Shown in pieces: positions 1-11,541 of a stretch of DNA of 64,000 nt; positions within the stretch are counted from its first letter, which is position 1, and every line of letters begins with the position of its first letter. A model generated the notes under the pieces. The model was not told the origin of the DNA, did no database searches, and saw only the letters and a list, made by a program, of their open reading frames with translations. Source of the DNA: an uncultured Mucilaginibacter sp. Its GTDB lineage: Bacteria > Bacteroidota > Bacteroidia > Sphingobacteriales > Sphingobacteriaceae. The DNA is taken from contig CAIPFE010000019.1 of assembly GCA_903864275.1 (NCBI GenBank), forward strand, positions 186,001-250,000, in the 5' to 3' direction. Position numbers and translations under genes: made by a program.

Positions 1-52
1 TACAAGCATAAAATATCTATCAACAATCGAAACAACTATAAGCTAAATTATA

Positions 53-2014
53 ATGAATCATTTCAAGCGGTTTGCAGGGTTTACAATTTTATTATGGCTA
101 AACATATTATTTGCGTACGGCCAGGGTGAGAGAGCAGACTCCTCTATCTTCTATCAAACAGTTAAAACCTACACGAACCCAGTCTTACCGGGCGATCACC
201 CCGACCCTACCCTGTTAAAAGTTGGCGATGATTTTTATCACTGCGGGTCCTCATTTCATTTTAACCCTTATCTGCCGGTTTACCATTCAAAAGACCTTGT
301 CCACTGGGAGATCATTGCCCGGGTAGTGCCCCCGTCAAAAGCAGGCTGGGTAAGCGACAAACCCTCGACCGGCATATGGCAGGGCGCTATTACTTATTTC
401 AATGGCTCCTACTGGATCTATTTTTCCGCAGGCGGGCAATGGTTTTGTAAAGCAAGTTCACCGGCGGGCCCCTGGTCAGATCCTGTAAAGGTTACTACCA
501 ATCCCGAAACCGGGGACCTTGGCTATGATAACTCTATTTTTATAGATGATGACGGGAGGCCTTACATGGTAATAAAAAATGGTCAGAAGATTAACCGCAT
601 CCAGGCATTGGGCGCCGATGGACAACTAACGGGCCATGTGATCAATCTTGACTGGATAAACGCCCATTTGCAATACAGCTGGGCCGAAGGGCCGGTGATG
701 TGCAAGCGTAATGGCTACTATTATTATTTCCCCGCAGGTGATGTAACGGGCGGACAATACGTTTTAAGAGGAAAAACATTGACCGGCGATTCCACGAAAT
801 GGGAAAGGCTGGGCGATTTTTTCAAACCTGTTACTGACACTAAAGCCGGTTTCCGCCGCCCAAACCATATTTCAGCTCCGTTTCCATTAGCAGACGGTAC
901 CTGGTGGACCATCGGGCAGAGCTATGAAAAGTATGATGGTGATGACTGGTCCGGCACGGGGCGGCAAACTTCGTTATACCCCGTAAGCTGGGAAGGCGAC
1001 AGGCCATGGGGATTGGCGCCAACTACACAACCCATTGTAAAACCAAACCTTCCTCAATCAGGCATTTTATGGAGAAGTGTTAAAAGTGATTATTTTGAAA
1101 GCGGTTCGTTAGGATTGTGGTGGCATTTCTTAACCAAAAAGGCCACAGCGTCCTATTCGCTGACGGCCAGAAAAGGATGGATCAGGCTTATGCCGGATTC
1201 AGCCCGCACCCACGTGGTACAAAAAGAGACGGACCATTTTTATACGGCAGTTACAAAGGTCGACCTGAACGCAAATGACGGAACCGCTAAAGCAGGAATT
1301 TATCTTACGAATGGAAACCAGGGCGTTATTGTGCGGCTGTATACAGGTAACGATAATGGTAAAAAAATCGTTTTCCAAATGGATACTGCAAGCCGGGCCG
1401 TGCCGAACACTTTCGGCGATGTAGTTTGGCTGAAACTGGAAAGAAACTGGCACAATTTAACAGGCTATTATAGCGGCGACGGAAAAACGTGGACTTCCTT
1501 AGGTGCGCCCATCAGTGCAAAAAACCTCGATAAGGTTCAACCCAACTACAATTCGTGGGTAGGAACAAGCGTTGGCCTGTTCGCCGAAGGCAAACCTGCT
1601 GATTTCGATTTTTTCGTTTGTAAAGACGGCTCCTCGGTTTTACCGGCGGCCAGTTACAGCAACTACTACGGCGTTACAAATACTCTAAAAGAAGGGGAAA
1701 AGGCAGTAACCAATACATCAAACTATGGCGGCTGGTTTATGATATCGGGTGTAGAACTGGGCAATCAACCGCCGTCTTCTGTCGAAGTAACAGCTTCCTC
1801 AACCGGCAGCGGAAAGCTGGAAATATGGTTGGATGATTTACAGAATGGGAAATTGATTGCAACAATACCTGTTACCCCCACAGGCAACAACCAGTGGGAA
1901 GCCTTCAGTAAATCGCTTAAAGGCATTTCAGGTCAGCACGATGTTTTTGTGAAGTTCCCATCGGGATCTGCAAACAGCATTTTTATCAAAAGCATACAAT
2001 TTCTTAATAAATAG
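53..2014 (+). CDS. GH43 beta-xylosidase/arabinofuranosidase with C-terminal CBM6-like module
   Basis: Exported glycoside hydrolase (653 aa) expected to release xylose or arabinose from the ends of xylan fragments. A signal peptide covers residues 1-24 (ends AYGQ). The five-bladed propeller occupies about 40-340, with the GH43 triad visible: Asp51 in HPDP, Asp159 in GYDNS and Glu212 in WAEGP. Residues about 345-520 look like the concanavalin-like C2 domain of GH43 xylosidases, and about 525-653 like a CBM6 beta-sandwich. It is the first of ten co-directional genes; only 52 bases precede it in the window and no promoter is visible there, so it may continue an operon from the left. Substrate specificity (xylosidase or arabinofuranosidase) cannot be fixed from sequence alone. 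Confidence 0.9.
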   Translation: MNHFKRFAGFTILLWLNILFAYGQGERADSSIFYQTVKTYTNPVLPGDHPDPTLLKVGDDFYHCGSSFHFNPYLPVYHSKDLVHWEIIARVVPPSKAGWVSDKPSTGIWQGAITYFNGSYWIYFSAGGQWFCKASSPAGPWSDPVKVTTNPETGDLGYDNSIFIDDDGRPYMVIKNGQKINRIQALGADGQLTGHVINLDWINAHLQYSWAEGPVMCKRNGYYYYFPAGDVTGGQYVLRGKTLTGDSTKWERLGDFFKPVTDTKAGFRRPNHISAPFPLADGTWWTIGQSYEKYDGDDWSGTGRQTSLYPVSWEGDRPWGLAPTTQPIVKPNLPQSGILWRSVKSDYFESGSLGLWWHFLTKKATASYSLTARKGWIRLMPDSARTHVVQKETDHFYTAVTKVDLNANDGTAKAGIYLTNGNQGVIVRLYTGNDNGKKIVFQMDTASRAVPNTFGDVVWLKLERNWHNLTGYYSGDGKTWTSLGAPISAKNLDKVQPNYNSWVGTSVGLFAEGKPADFDFFVCKDGSSVLPAASYSNYYGVTNTLKEGEKAVTNTSNYGGWFMISGVELGNQPPSSVEVTASSTGSGKLEIWLDDLQNGKLIATIPVTPTGNNQWEAFSKSLKGISGQHDVFVKFPSGSANSIFIKSIQFLNK

Positions 2015-2066
2015 CAATGGATAGTCTAATTATCAATTTGGGCATATAGTCTTTAAAAACTGAACA

Positions 2067-3329
2067 ATGAAAAAATTACTGTTATTGAATGCGGTTGTTA
2101 TTTTAATATTCGGTTCGGCCCTTGGCCAGGGCCGCAAAGCCACGCAAAAAAGCACCGGGGAAGGGGCATTTTATTCCGGCGTTTACCGGAACCTATTTTT
2201 GGAGGCCGGCTACAGCCATGCTGATATAGACGCCAAAGTAGCAAAAGCTTACCAAGATGTATTTGAGGGGCCAAATAAGGTTTATTTTGAAGTCGGCGAT
2301 TCCATGGCCTATGTATCTGATGTAAAAAACCACGATGCCAGGACCGAGGGCCTTTCGTATGGGATGATGATCGCTGTTCAGCTTAATAAAAAGGATGTGT
2401 TCGACCGGATCTGGCGATGGTCGAAAAAATACCTTCAGCACCAGGATGGTCCAAGGGAAGGATATTTTGCGTGGAGCATTAACCCGCAAACCATGAAACG
2501 TAATTCAGAGGGCACTGCTTCTGATGGCGAGCTGTACTTTATTACTGACCTTTTATTTGCCTCCAACCGGTGGGGAAATAATACAGGTATTAATTATTAC
2601 GCCGAGGCCCGGCGCATATTAGATGCGATGTGGAAAAAAAATGGCGCCGGTAGTATTTACAATATTATAAATACGGAGCATAAGCAAATAACCTTTACGC
2701 CCGAAGGTGATAATCATAACTGGACCGATGCTTCCTATCATTTGCCCGCTTTTTATGAACTATGGGCGTTGTACGCCAAAGACGGCCACGAACAGTTTTA
2801 CAGGGATTGCGCCGACACGGCCCGCGCTTTCCTCCACAGGGCCTGCGACCCGGTAACCGGCCTAAATCCTGACAATAGCGAATTTAGTGGCAAGCCACAT
2901 GGCAAGTGGATGCAGCCGGCTTTTCGTTACGATTCCTGGCGGGTACCAATGAATATTGCAATGGATTATGTTTGGTTCCGGAAAGATAAAAGCTGGCAGG
3001 AAGACTATGCCCGGCGTTTTCAAAACTTTCTCCGCTCAAAAGGCATTGACACGTTCGAAGATCAGTTCAACCTGGATGGCTCCCGCCCTGATTTTATCCT
3101 TCCGGCGGGAAATGTAAAAAGGCTCCGGCATTCGCTGGGTTTGGTTGCCACTTCGGCGGCCGCTTCACTGGTGAACAAAGACGCTGAATCGCTCGATTTT
3201 GTACATGCGCTCTGGAATGCCAAACTACAACCTTACGATGACGGATATTTTGATCCTTATTACGATGGCTTACTATACATATTCAGCCTGATGCACCTTA
3301 GCGGAAAATATCAAATCATAAAGCCATAA
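2067..3329 (+). CDS. GH8 reducing-end xylose-releasing exo-oligoxylanase
   Basis: Exported 420-aa GH8 enzyme. A signal peptide covers residues 1-21. The (alpha/alpha)6 barrel shows the GH8 acid Glu94 in the TEGLSYGMM motif, Asp153 in the ASDGELYF motif and Asp289 in YDSWRVPMN, the position of the catalytic base in reducing-end xylose-releasing (Rex-type) members. The length matches Rex enzymes without extra modules. It starts 52 bases after the GH43 gene. Rex enzymes trim xylo-oligosaccharides from the reducing end, complementing the non-reducing-end GH43 and GH39 enzymes of this locus. A general GH8 endoxylanase is the alternative. Confidence 0.88.
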   Translation: MKKLLLLNAVVILIFGSALGQGRKATQKSTGEGAFYSGVYRNLFLEAGYSHADIDAKVAKAYQDVFEGPNKVYFEVGDSMAYVSDVKNHDARTEGLSYGMMIAVQLNKKDVFDRIWRWSKKYLQHQDGPREGYFAWSINPQTMKRNSEGTASDGELYFITDLLFASNRWGNNTGINYYAEARRILDAMWKKNGAGSIYNIINTEHKQITFTPEGDNHNWTDASYHLPAFYELWALYAKDGHEQFYRDCADTARAFLHRACDPVTGLNPDNSEFSGKPHGKWMQPAFRYDSWRVPMNIAMDYVWFRKDKSWQEDYARRFQNFLRSKGIDTFEDQFNLDGSRPDFILPAGNVKRLRHSLGLVATSAAASLVNKDAESLDFVHALWNAKLQPYDDGYFDPYYDGLLYIFSLMHLSGKYQIIKP

Positions 3330-3357
3330 ACAAGTAAACAATTTTACGAACCATTAA

Positions 3358-6287
<2,930 letters not shown>

Positions 6288-6341
6288 AAAGTTCATCTTA
6301 AAGGGCTTCAATAACTAATAAAAACAAATTAATAAAATAAA

Positions 6342-7511
6342 ATGAATTTAAGGAATTTATCTCTGACCCTGCTAACTGCCAGTGCAGTCTTGCTTGTCGC
6401 CTTTAACCGGCCGGCCAATAAAAAATCCATGACAACATCTATAAAAGATAGCGTTATTTACGGAAAGCTGCCTGCCGATTCGAGCTTTGAAAAAACCATT
6501 AAGGGTAAACAAACACATTTATTTGTCCTGAAAAACAAAAACGGCATGGAAGCGGCAATTACCAACTATGGTGGCCGTTTAGTGAGCCTGTTAGTGCCCG
6601 ATCGTGCCGGTAAGATGGTAGATGTAGCAGTTGGCTGCAGCAGTATTGAAGGCTACATTAAAGCTGGCTCAAGCTATTATGGAGCAACTATCGGGCGTTA
6701 TGGTAATCGAATTGCAAAGGGGCATTTTAACCTAGATGGCAAGGATTATTCGCTGTTTATCAACAACAGGCCCAACAGTCTGCATGGCGGGAAGGAAGGG
6801 TTTGACCGTAAAGTTTGGGATGCAAAAAAAATAGACGGCCAAACATTGGAATTGACCTATGTCTCCAATGATATGGAAGAAGGTTATCCCGGTACCTTGA
6901 GTGTCAAAGTGGTTTACAAATTAACTAATAATAACGCTGTCAGGATCAGCTACGAAGCTACTACTGATAAAACAACCGTGGTGAATCTTACCAACCATAG
7001 TTATTTTAACCTGAATGGCGAAGGCAATGGTACTATATTAAATCATACCGTTCAATTGGATGCCGGTAATTATACCCCGGTAGACGCTACGCTGATACCT
7101 ACCGGGAAAATTGAACCAGTAAAAGGCACCCCATTTGATTTTACCATGTCAACTGCGATCGGCGCCCATATAAACGATACCAGTAAACAGATTAGAAACG
7201 GCAAGGGTTACGACCATAATTTTGTATTAAATAAGCACAGTTTTACCAACCCTGTAGCTACAGTTAAAGGCGATAAAACCGGCATTGTTATGAAGGTTTA
7301 TACCGAAGAACCCGGCTTGCAGTTTTACAGCGGTAACTTTATGGGCGGTGTTAACACTATGAAATATGGCGAAAAAGACGCACGCCGCACAGCGTTCGCC
7401 ATGGAAACCCAGCATTTCCCTGATTCGCCTAACCAACCGCAGTTTCCTTCAACTACATTAAAACCTGGAGAGACTTATAAAACGCAGACGATATATAAGT
7501 TTGAGAAGTAA
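6342..7511 (+). CDS. galM: Aldose 1-epimerase (galactose mutarotase)
   Basis: 389-aa GalM-type protein interconverting alpha and beta anomers of free aldoses. An N-terminal hydrophobic stretch (residues 5-21) suggests export, unlike cytosolic GalM; no lipobox is seen. Key positions are present: His148 in SLHGG, catalytic acid His219 in NLTNHSY and base Glu355 in AMETQHFPDSP, with the GRYGNRIA substrate loop at 118-125. Exported mutarotases are common in Bacteroidota sugar-degradation loci, where they handle arabinose, xylose or galactose freed outside the cytoplasm. The gene lies 54 bases after the esterase. Confidence 0.9.
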   Translation: MNLRNLSLTLLTASAVLLVAFNRPANKKSMTTSIKDSVIYGKLPADSSFEKTIKGKQTHLFVLKNKNGMEAAITNYGGRLVSLLVPDRAGKMVDVAVGCSSIEGYIKAGSSYYGATIGRYGNRIAKGHFNLDGKDYSLFINNRPNSLHGGKEGFDRKVWDAKKIDGQTLELTYVSNDMEEGYPGTLSVKVVYKLTNNNAVRISYEATTDKTTVVNLTNHSYFNLNGEGNGTILNHTVQLDAGNYTPVDATLIPTGKIEPVKGTPFDFTMSTAIGAHINDTSKQIRNGKGYDHNFVLNKHSFTNPVATVKGDKTGIVMKVYTEEPGLQFYSGNFMGGVNTMKYGEKDARRTAFAMETQHFPDSPNQPQFPSTTLKPGETYKTQTIYKFEK

Positions 7512-7560
7512 GTATATGTTTGGTTACAAAAAACAATCTTAAAAACTGTAAAAATCTATT

Positions 7561-8295
7561 ATGAAAATTAAACGCAAAGCATTTTTACCGGCAGTGGGTC
7601 TTGTAATTTTGGCAGGATTGGGGTTACAAGGACGTTCCGCTACATCAGGGGGCAAAATTAATAGTACCGCCAACAGCGATACGACAAGAAGCATCGCACC
7701 ATACTTTACTGCGGCCACAACAAAGAAAAAGACACCGGATGCCGAAGGTTTCATTCAACGGTGGTTACTCCTGGAACCAATTAACAAACCAACCCGAACC
7801 AATGTTATTTTTACCGATAGTTACCTGAGAAAAGCATTTACGACCGAGTATTTTCCAGGCCAGTTCACGGTTACTCCCAAAGACGGAGAAAAAGTAAAAG
7901 TCGGCGAACAGGAGTTAACGTGGCATGCATTAGAGACCGCAAATTTCAATGTCAAACTGTTCCGTTTTGCCTATGGTTTACGAAAACAGACCTACGGCGT
8001 TTTGTTTTGGGCGGTAACCATTGTTAACAGCCCGCGGGAGATGAAAAATGTAAGAATGGCAGTGGGGTCAAATTCAGGATCAATGTGGTGGCTAAACGGA
8101 AAGGAAGCAGTGATACTTTCCGGAGACAGGCGCATGGTAATGGATGATTGTACCTCGGCACGCCTGACACTTAACAAAGGACTGAATATAATCCGCGGAG
8201 CAGTGATCAATGGTCCCGGAATGAGTGATTTCTGTGTGCGCTTCGTGGATGAAAAAGGAGAGCCGGTGAAAGATCTCACTATCAGTTGTAAATGA
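7561..8295 (+). CDS. Exported protein of unknown function with sugar-binding-like beta-sandwich
   Basis: 244-aa protein with an N-terminal signal-like segment (about 1-26) and a low-complexity Ser/Thr linker to about residue 55. The rest is predicted mostly beta. The segment with WWLNGKEA (about 178-185), followed by RLTLNKGLNIIRGAVINGPG and DFCVRF, resembles the galactose-binding-like jelly rolls appended to glycosidases. There is no GxSxG, SGNH or glycosidase signature, so catalysis is not supported. I recall similar short proteins being labelled acetylxylan esterase, but nothing here shows an esterase active site. Its place between a mutarotase and a GH43 gene suggests an accessory role in polysaccharide binding (inference). 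Confidence 0.6.
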   Translation: MKIKRKAFLPAVGLVILAGLGLQGRSATSGGKINSTANSDTTRSIAPYFTAATTKKKTPDAEGFIQRWLLLEPINKPTRTNVIFTDSYLRKAFTTEYFPGQFTVTPKDGEKVKVGEQELTWHALETANFNVKLFRFAYGLRKQTYGVLFWAVTIVNSPREMKNVRMAVGSNSGSMWWLNGKEAVILSGDRRMVMDDCTSARLTLNKGLNIIRGAVINGPGMSDFCVRFVDEKGEPVKDLTISCK

Positions 8296-8345
8296 AATTT
8301 GAGCATCCTATTTAATATCTAATTTGTATAGCAGTTGGAATTATC

Positions 8346-9800
8346 ATGAAATTAAAAACTAAAATAAAAATAATCGGGGCTATAGCCTTGTTTTCAGTAT
8401 TGTCAGCCAGAACACTGGTAGCACAAGTAGGAAAACCGTTTATACACGATCCATCGACAATCGTAGAATGTGAAGGAAAGTATTACACATTTGGCACCGG
8501 TGGGGGCGGATTAATATCCGAGGATGGCTGGACATGGAACGGTGGTGCAGTAAGGCCCGGCGGAGGGGCTGCTCCTGATGCAATAAAAATTGGTGACCGC
8601 TATCTTATCGTATATGGCGCCACCGGTGGCGGCTTAGCGGGTGCACATAACGGGAGGATACTTACCATGTGGAATAAAACGCTTGACCCAAAATCGCCCG
8701 ATTTTAAATATTCAGAGGCGGTGGTCGTTACCTCGTCAGATGGTGTGGAGGATAATGATGCCATCGATCCAGGCTTACTGCTGGATCCAACAGATGGCCG
8801 GTTATGGTTGTCATACGGCACCTATTTTGGGTTCATTCGCCTGGTAGAACTTGATCCAAAAACAGGGATGCGTGTAGAAGGCAATAAGCCTTTAAATATA
8901 GCCATTGATTGTGAAGCTACAGATTTGATGTACCAGGATGGATGGTATTACCTGCTTGGAACACACGGAACATGCTGTGATGGCCCAAACTCAACCTATA
9001 ATATTGTTGTTGGCCGCTCCAGGAAAGTAACCGGCCCATACCTTGATAACATGGGCAGGGGCATGTTAAAAGGCGGTGGTAAGATGGTACTTGCAGCCGG
9101 AGAAAGACTTATAGGCCCCGGGCATTTTGGACGGATCGTTGTTGGCGATGGCGTTCAAAAAATGTCGTGCCATTATGAAGCAGATCTGGATCGGAGTGGT
9201 AGTAGTGTCTTGGGCATCCGTCCATTGCTTTGGAAAAATGGGTGGCCGGTTGCAGGCGATAATTTCAAAGAAGGAACATACGAAATTGAATCTGAAAGAA
9301 GAGGATATGCCTTAGAATTAGCCGTTGATTTTGTACGGATGCCCGGCGGAATGCGGTTTCACCGTAACAATGACGAACCGGTAAAACCAGTTCCATCACA
9401 GGAATTAGCCGATGTGGCTAAAACCTGGCCCAGCGGAAACATTGGTGTAAGAATAGGGGATTATATGTTTCGCCCGCATCAGAAATGGACTATTACCGCC
9501 GTTCCTGATGCAGGGGGATATCCTGGCGGCCCATATTATAAAATAGTAATAGCCGGGACAGACCGGGCATTGGCGGCCACAGCAGATGCTGAAGTAATAA
9601 CGGTCCCGTCATTTACAGGCGCACCTGAGCAATTATGGCGGATCGATCAGTTTACCGATGGTACCTACAGAATAATGCCTAAGATAGTTCCAAATTCAAA
9701 TGAGCATTTAGCGCTGGTATCTGCCGGAGACAGCACACCCACGCTCAGTGAGTATGATGCGAATAGCGATAATTCCAAATGGAATTTTAAGGCCCACTAA
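8346..9800 (+). CDS. GH43 arabinosidase-like enzyme with ricin-type (CBM13-like) module
   Basis: 484-aa exported GH43 enzyme. The signal peptide ends near residue 26 (LVAQ). The triad appears as Asp35 in FIHDPS, Asp141 in DNDAIDPG and Glu190 in DCEATD; the HDPS start and overall layout are like endo-1,5-alpha-L-arabinanase or exo-arabinosidase subfamilies rather than xylosidases. Residues about 350-484 carry three W-containing repeats (KWTI, LWRI, KWNF) typical of a ricin beta-trefoil lectin. The gene is followed after one base by the GH39 start codon, so the two are surely co-transcribed and probably translationally coupled. Likely job: removal of alpha-arabinosyl side groups. Confidence 0.85.
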   Translation: MKLKTKIKIIGAIALFSVLSARTLVAQVGKPFIHDPSTIVECEGKYYTFGTGGGGLISEDGWTWNGGAVRPGGGAAPDAIKIGDRYLIVYGATGGGLAGAHNGRILTMWNKTLDPKSPDFKYSEAVVVTSSDGVEDNDAIDPGLLLDPTDGRLWLSYGTYFGFIRLVELDPKTGMRVEGNKPLNIAIDCEATDLMYQDGWYYLLGTHGTCCDGPNSTYNIVVGRSRKVTGPYLDNMGRGMLKGGGKMVLAAGERLIGPGHFGRIVVGDGVQKMSCHYEADLDRSGSSVLGIRPLLWKNGWPVAGDNFKEGTYEIESERRGYALELAVDFVRMPGGMRFHRNNDEPVKPVPSQELADVAKTWPSGNIGVRIGDYMFRPHQKWTITAVPDAGGYPGGPYYKIVIAGTDRALAATADAEVITVPSFTGAPEQLWRIDQFTDGTYRIMPKIVPNSNEHLALVSAGDSTPTLSEYDANSDNSKWNFKAH

Positions 9801-9801
9801 T

Positions 9802-11508
9802 ATGAGCATTAAGGTTATTTCTCAACACTTTGTCGGGTTTTTGTTAGTCATTGCAACATTCACTGGTTATGGGCAAGTCAGGACATCTCCGGTATCCATA
9901 GATGTAAATCTCGCGGGAAGCAGGGAAAAACTGATGCCGGTTTGGGAGTTTTTTGGTTATGATGAGGCAAACTATACCTATATGAAAGACGGAAAAAAAT
10001 TGCTGACCGAAATTGCCGCCCTAAGCCCGGTAAGAGTGAATGTGAGGGCCCATAATATGCTGACCAGCGGCGATGGCACACCCGGGTTAAAATGGAGCTC
10101 CACCAATGCCTATACGGAGGATGCAAATGGACAGCCGGTGTATAACTGGAAAATTGTCGACAGTATTTTTGATACTTATATCCGGCGGGGTATGAAACCG
10201 CTTGCCGAAATCGGTTTCATGCCGGAAGCGCTGTCAGCTAACCCCGGACCATCAAGTGAAGGGAATGCTTTAGACAAAACTCAACCGAAACATTACTCCG
10301 GATGGGCATACCCACCAAAAAGCTATGAAAAATGGGCTGAACTTGTTTTTCAATGGGTAAAACATTCGGTGCAGCGGTATGGCAAAGCCGAAGTAGAAGG
10401 ATGGTATTGGGAAGTATGGAACGAGCCTGATCTAAGCTTTTACTGGAAAGGAACCCCTGATGAGTACATCAAATTATATGACTATACCGCCGATGCGGTA
10501 AAGCGGGCATTGCCCACAGCAAAAATAGGCGGGCCTGAAACAACCAGCCCCGACGGAAAATCGGGCGGCGACCTATTACGCAAGTTTTTAACGCACATCG
10601 TCAGCGGTACAAATTATGTAACCGGCAAAACGGGCGCACCTATTGATTTTATAACCTTTCATGCGAAAGGCGCTCCTAAACTTATTGACGGGGTAGTGTG
10701 GATGAATATGGGTAACCAACTCAGGAGTATTGACAAAGGATTTGAGATCGTTTCCTCATATCCTGCTTTAAAAAACCTGCCCATAATTATCGGGGAATCG
10801 GACCCTGAAGGCTGCGCCGCGTGCTCGGAAGACCTCCACCCCGAAAATGCCTACCGTAACAGCACGATGTATGCCAGTTACACCGCGTCGGTGATGACGC
10901 GCACCTATGATTTGGCAAAAATAAGAGGGGTTAACCTGGCTGGCGCGGTAACGTGGGCATTTGAATTTGAAAACCAGCCTTATTTCAGAGGTTTCCGGGA
11001 TTTGGCCACCAACGGCATTGATAAACCTGTTTTGAATGTATTCAGAATGATGGGTATGATGCAGGGTGACAGGGTGGCCGTAACGTCTGCTTCAAAGCAA
11101 AATTATTTGACCATCCGCGACTCCAGTGTAAGAGGAAAAGATCCGGACATAAATGCATTAGCAACCAAAAGTGCAAACGCCGCGGGCATAATGGTTTGGA
11201 ACTACCATGATAAAAACGATATCAATGTTTCGCCGGCGTCAGTTTCCGTTACCATAAGGGGGCTTCCGCATCAACGGGTGATGCTTACGCAATATATGAT
11301 CGATCAGGAGCATAGCAATGCTTTTACCGTGTGGAAAAAGATGGGTTCGCCACAGGAACCGACACCGGAGGAGTACAAAACATTGGAAGCAGCAGGCCGG
11401 CTCCAGGAGATTTCTAATCCAAAATATATCACCCCCGAAAAAGGAGTAGCGAAAATTGATTTTGATTTAGAAAGACAAGGCATCACTTTATTAAGAATAA
11501 CGTGGTAG
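9802..11508 (+). CDS. GH39 beta-xylosidase-type glycosidase
   Basis: 568-aa exported GH39 enzyme. An in-frame ATG at 9748 lies inside the previous gene; 9802 was chosen because it opens a signal peptide (MSIKVISQ..., cleavage after GYGQ, residue 25) one base after the GH43 stop. The TIM barrel has acid/base Glu208 in EVWNEPD and nucleophile Glu332 in IIIGESDPEGC. A C-terminal beta-sandwich spans about 450-568. GH39 enzymes act as beta-xylosidases or related exo-enzymes on plant glycans. Alternative activities in the family, such as alpha-L-arabinosidase or alpha-L-iduronidase type, cannot be excluded. Confidence 0.85.
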   Translation: MSIKVISQHFVGFLLVIATFTGYGQVRTSPVSIDVNLAGSREKLMPVWEFFGYDEANYTYMKDGKKLLTEIAALSPVRVNVRAHNMLTSGDGTPGLKWSSTNAYTEDANGQPVYNWKIVDSIFDTYIRRGMKPLAEIGFMPEALSANPGPSSEGNALDKTQPKHYSGWAYPPKSYEKWAELVFQWVKHSVQRYGKAEVEGWYWEVWNEPDLSFYWKGTPDEYIKLYDYTADAVKRALPTAKIGGPETTSPDGKSGGDLLRKFLTHIVSGTNYVTGKTGAPIDFITFHAKGAPKLIDGVVWMNMGNQLRSIDKGFEIVSSYPALKNLPIIIGESDPEGCAACSEDLHPENAYRNSTMYASYTASVMTRTYDLAKIRGVNLAGAVTWAFEFENQPYFRGFRDLATNGIDKPVLNVFRMMGMMQGDRVAVTSASKQNYLTIRDSSVRGKDPDINALATKSANAAGIMVWNYHDKNDINVSPASVSVTIRGLPHQRVMLTQYMIDQEHSNAFTVWKKMGSPQEPTPEEYKTLEAAGRLQEISNPKYITPEKGVAKIDFDLERQGITLLRITW

Positions 11509-11541
11509 CAATAATGATGTTAGTGTACATGCATTCATAAA

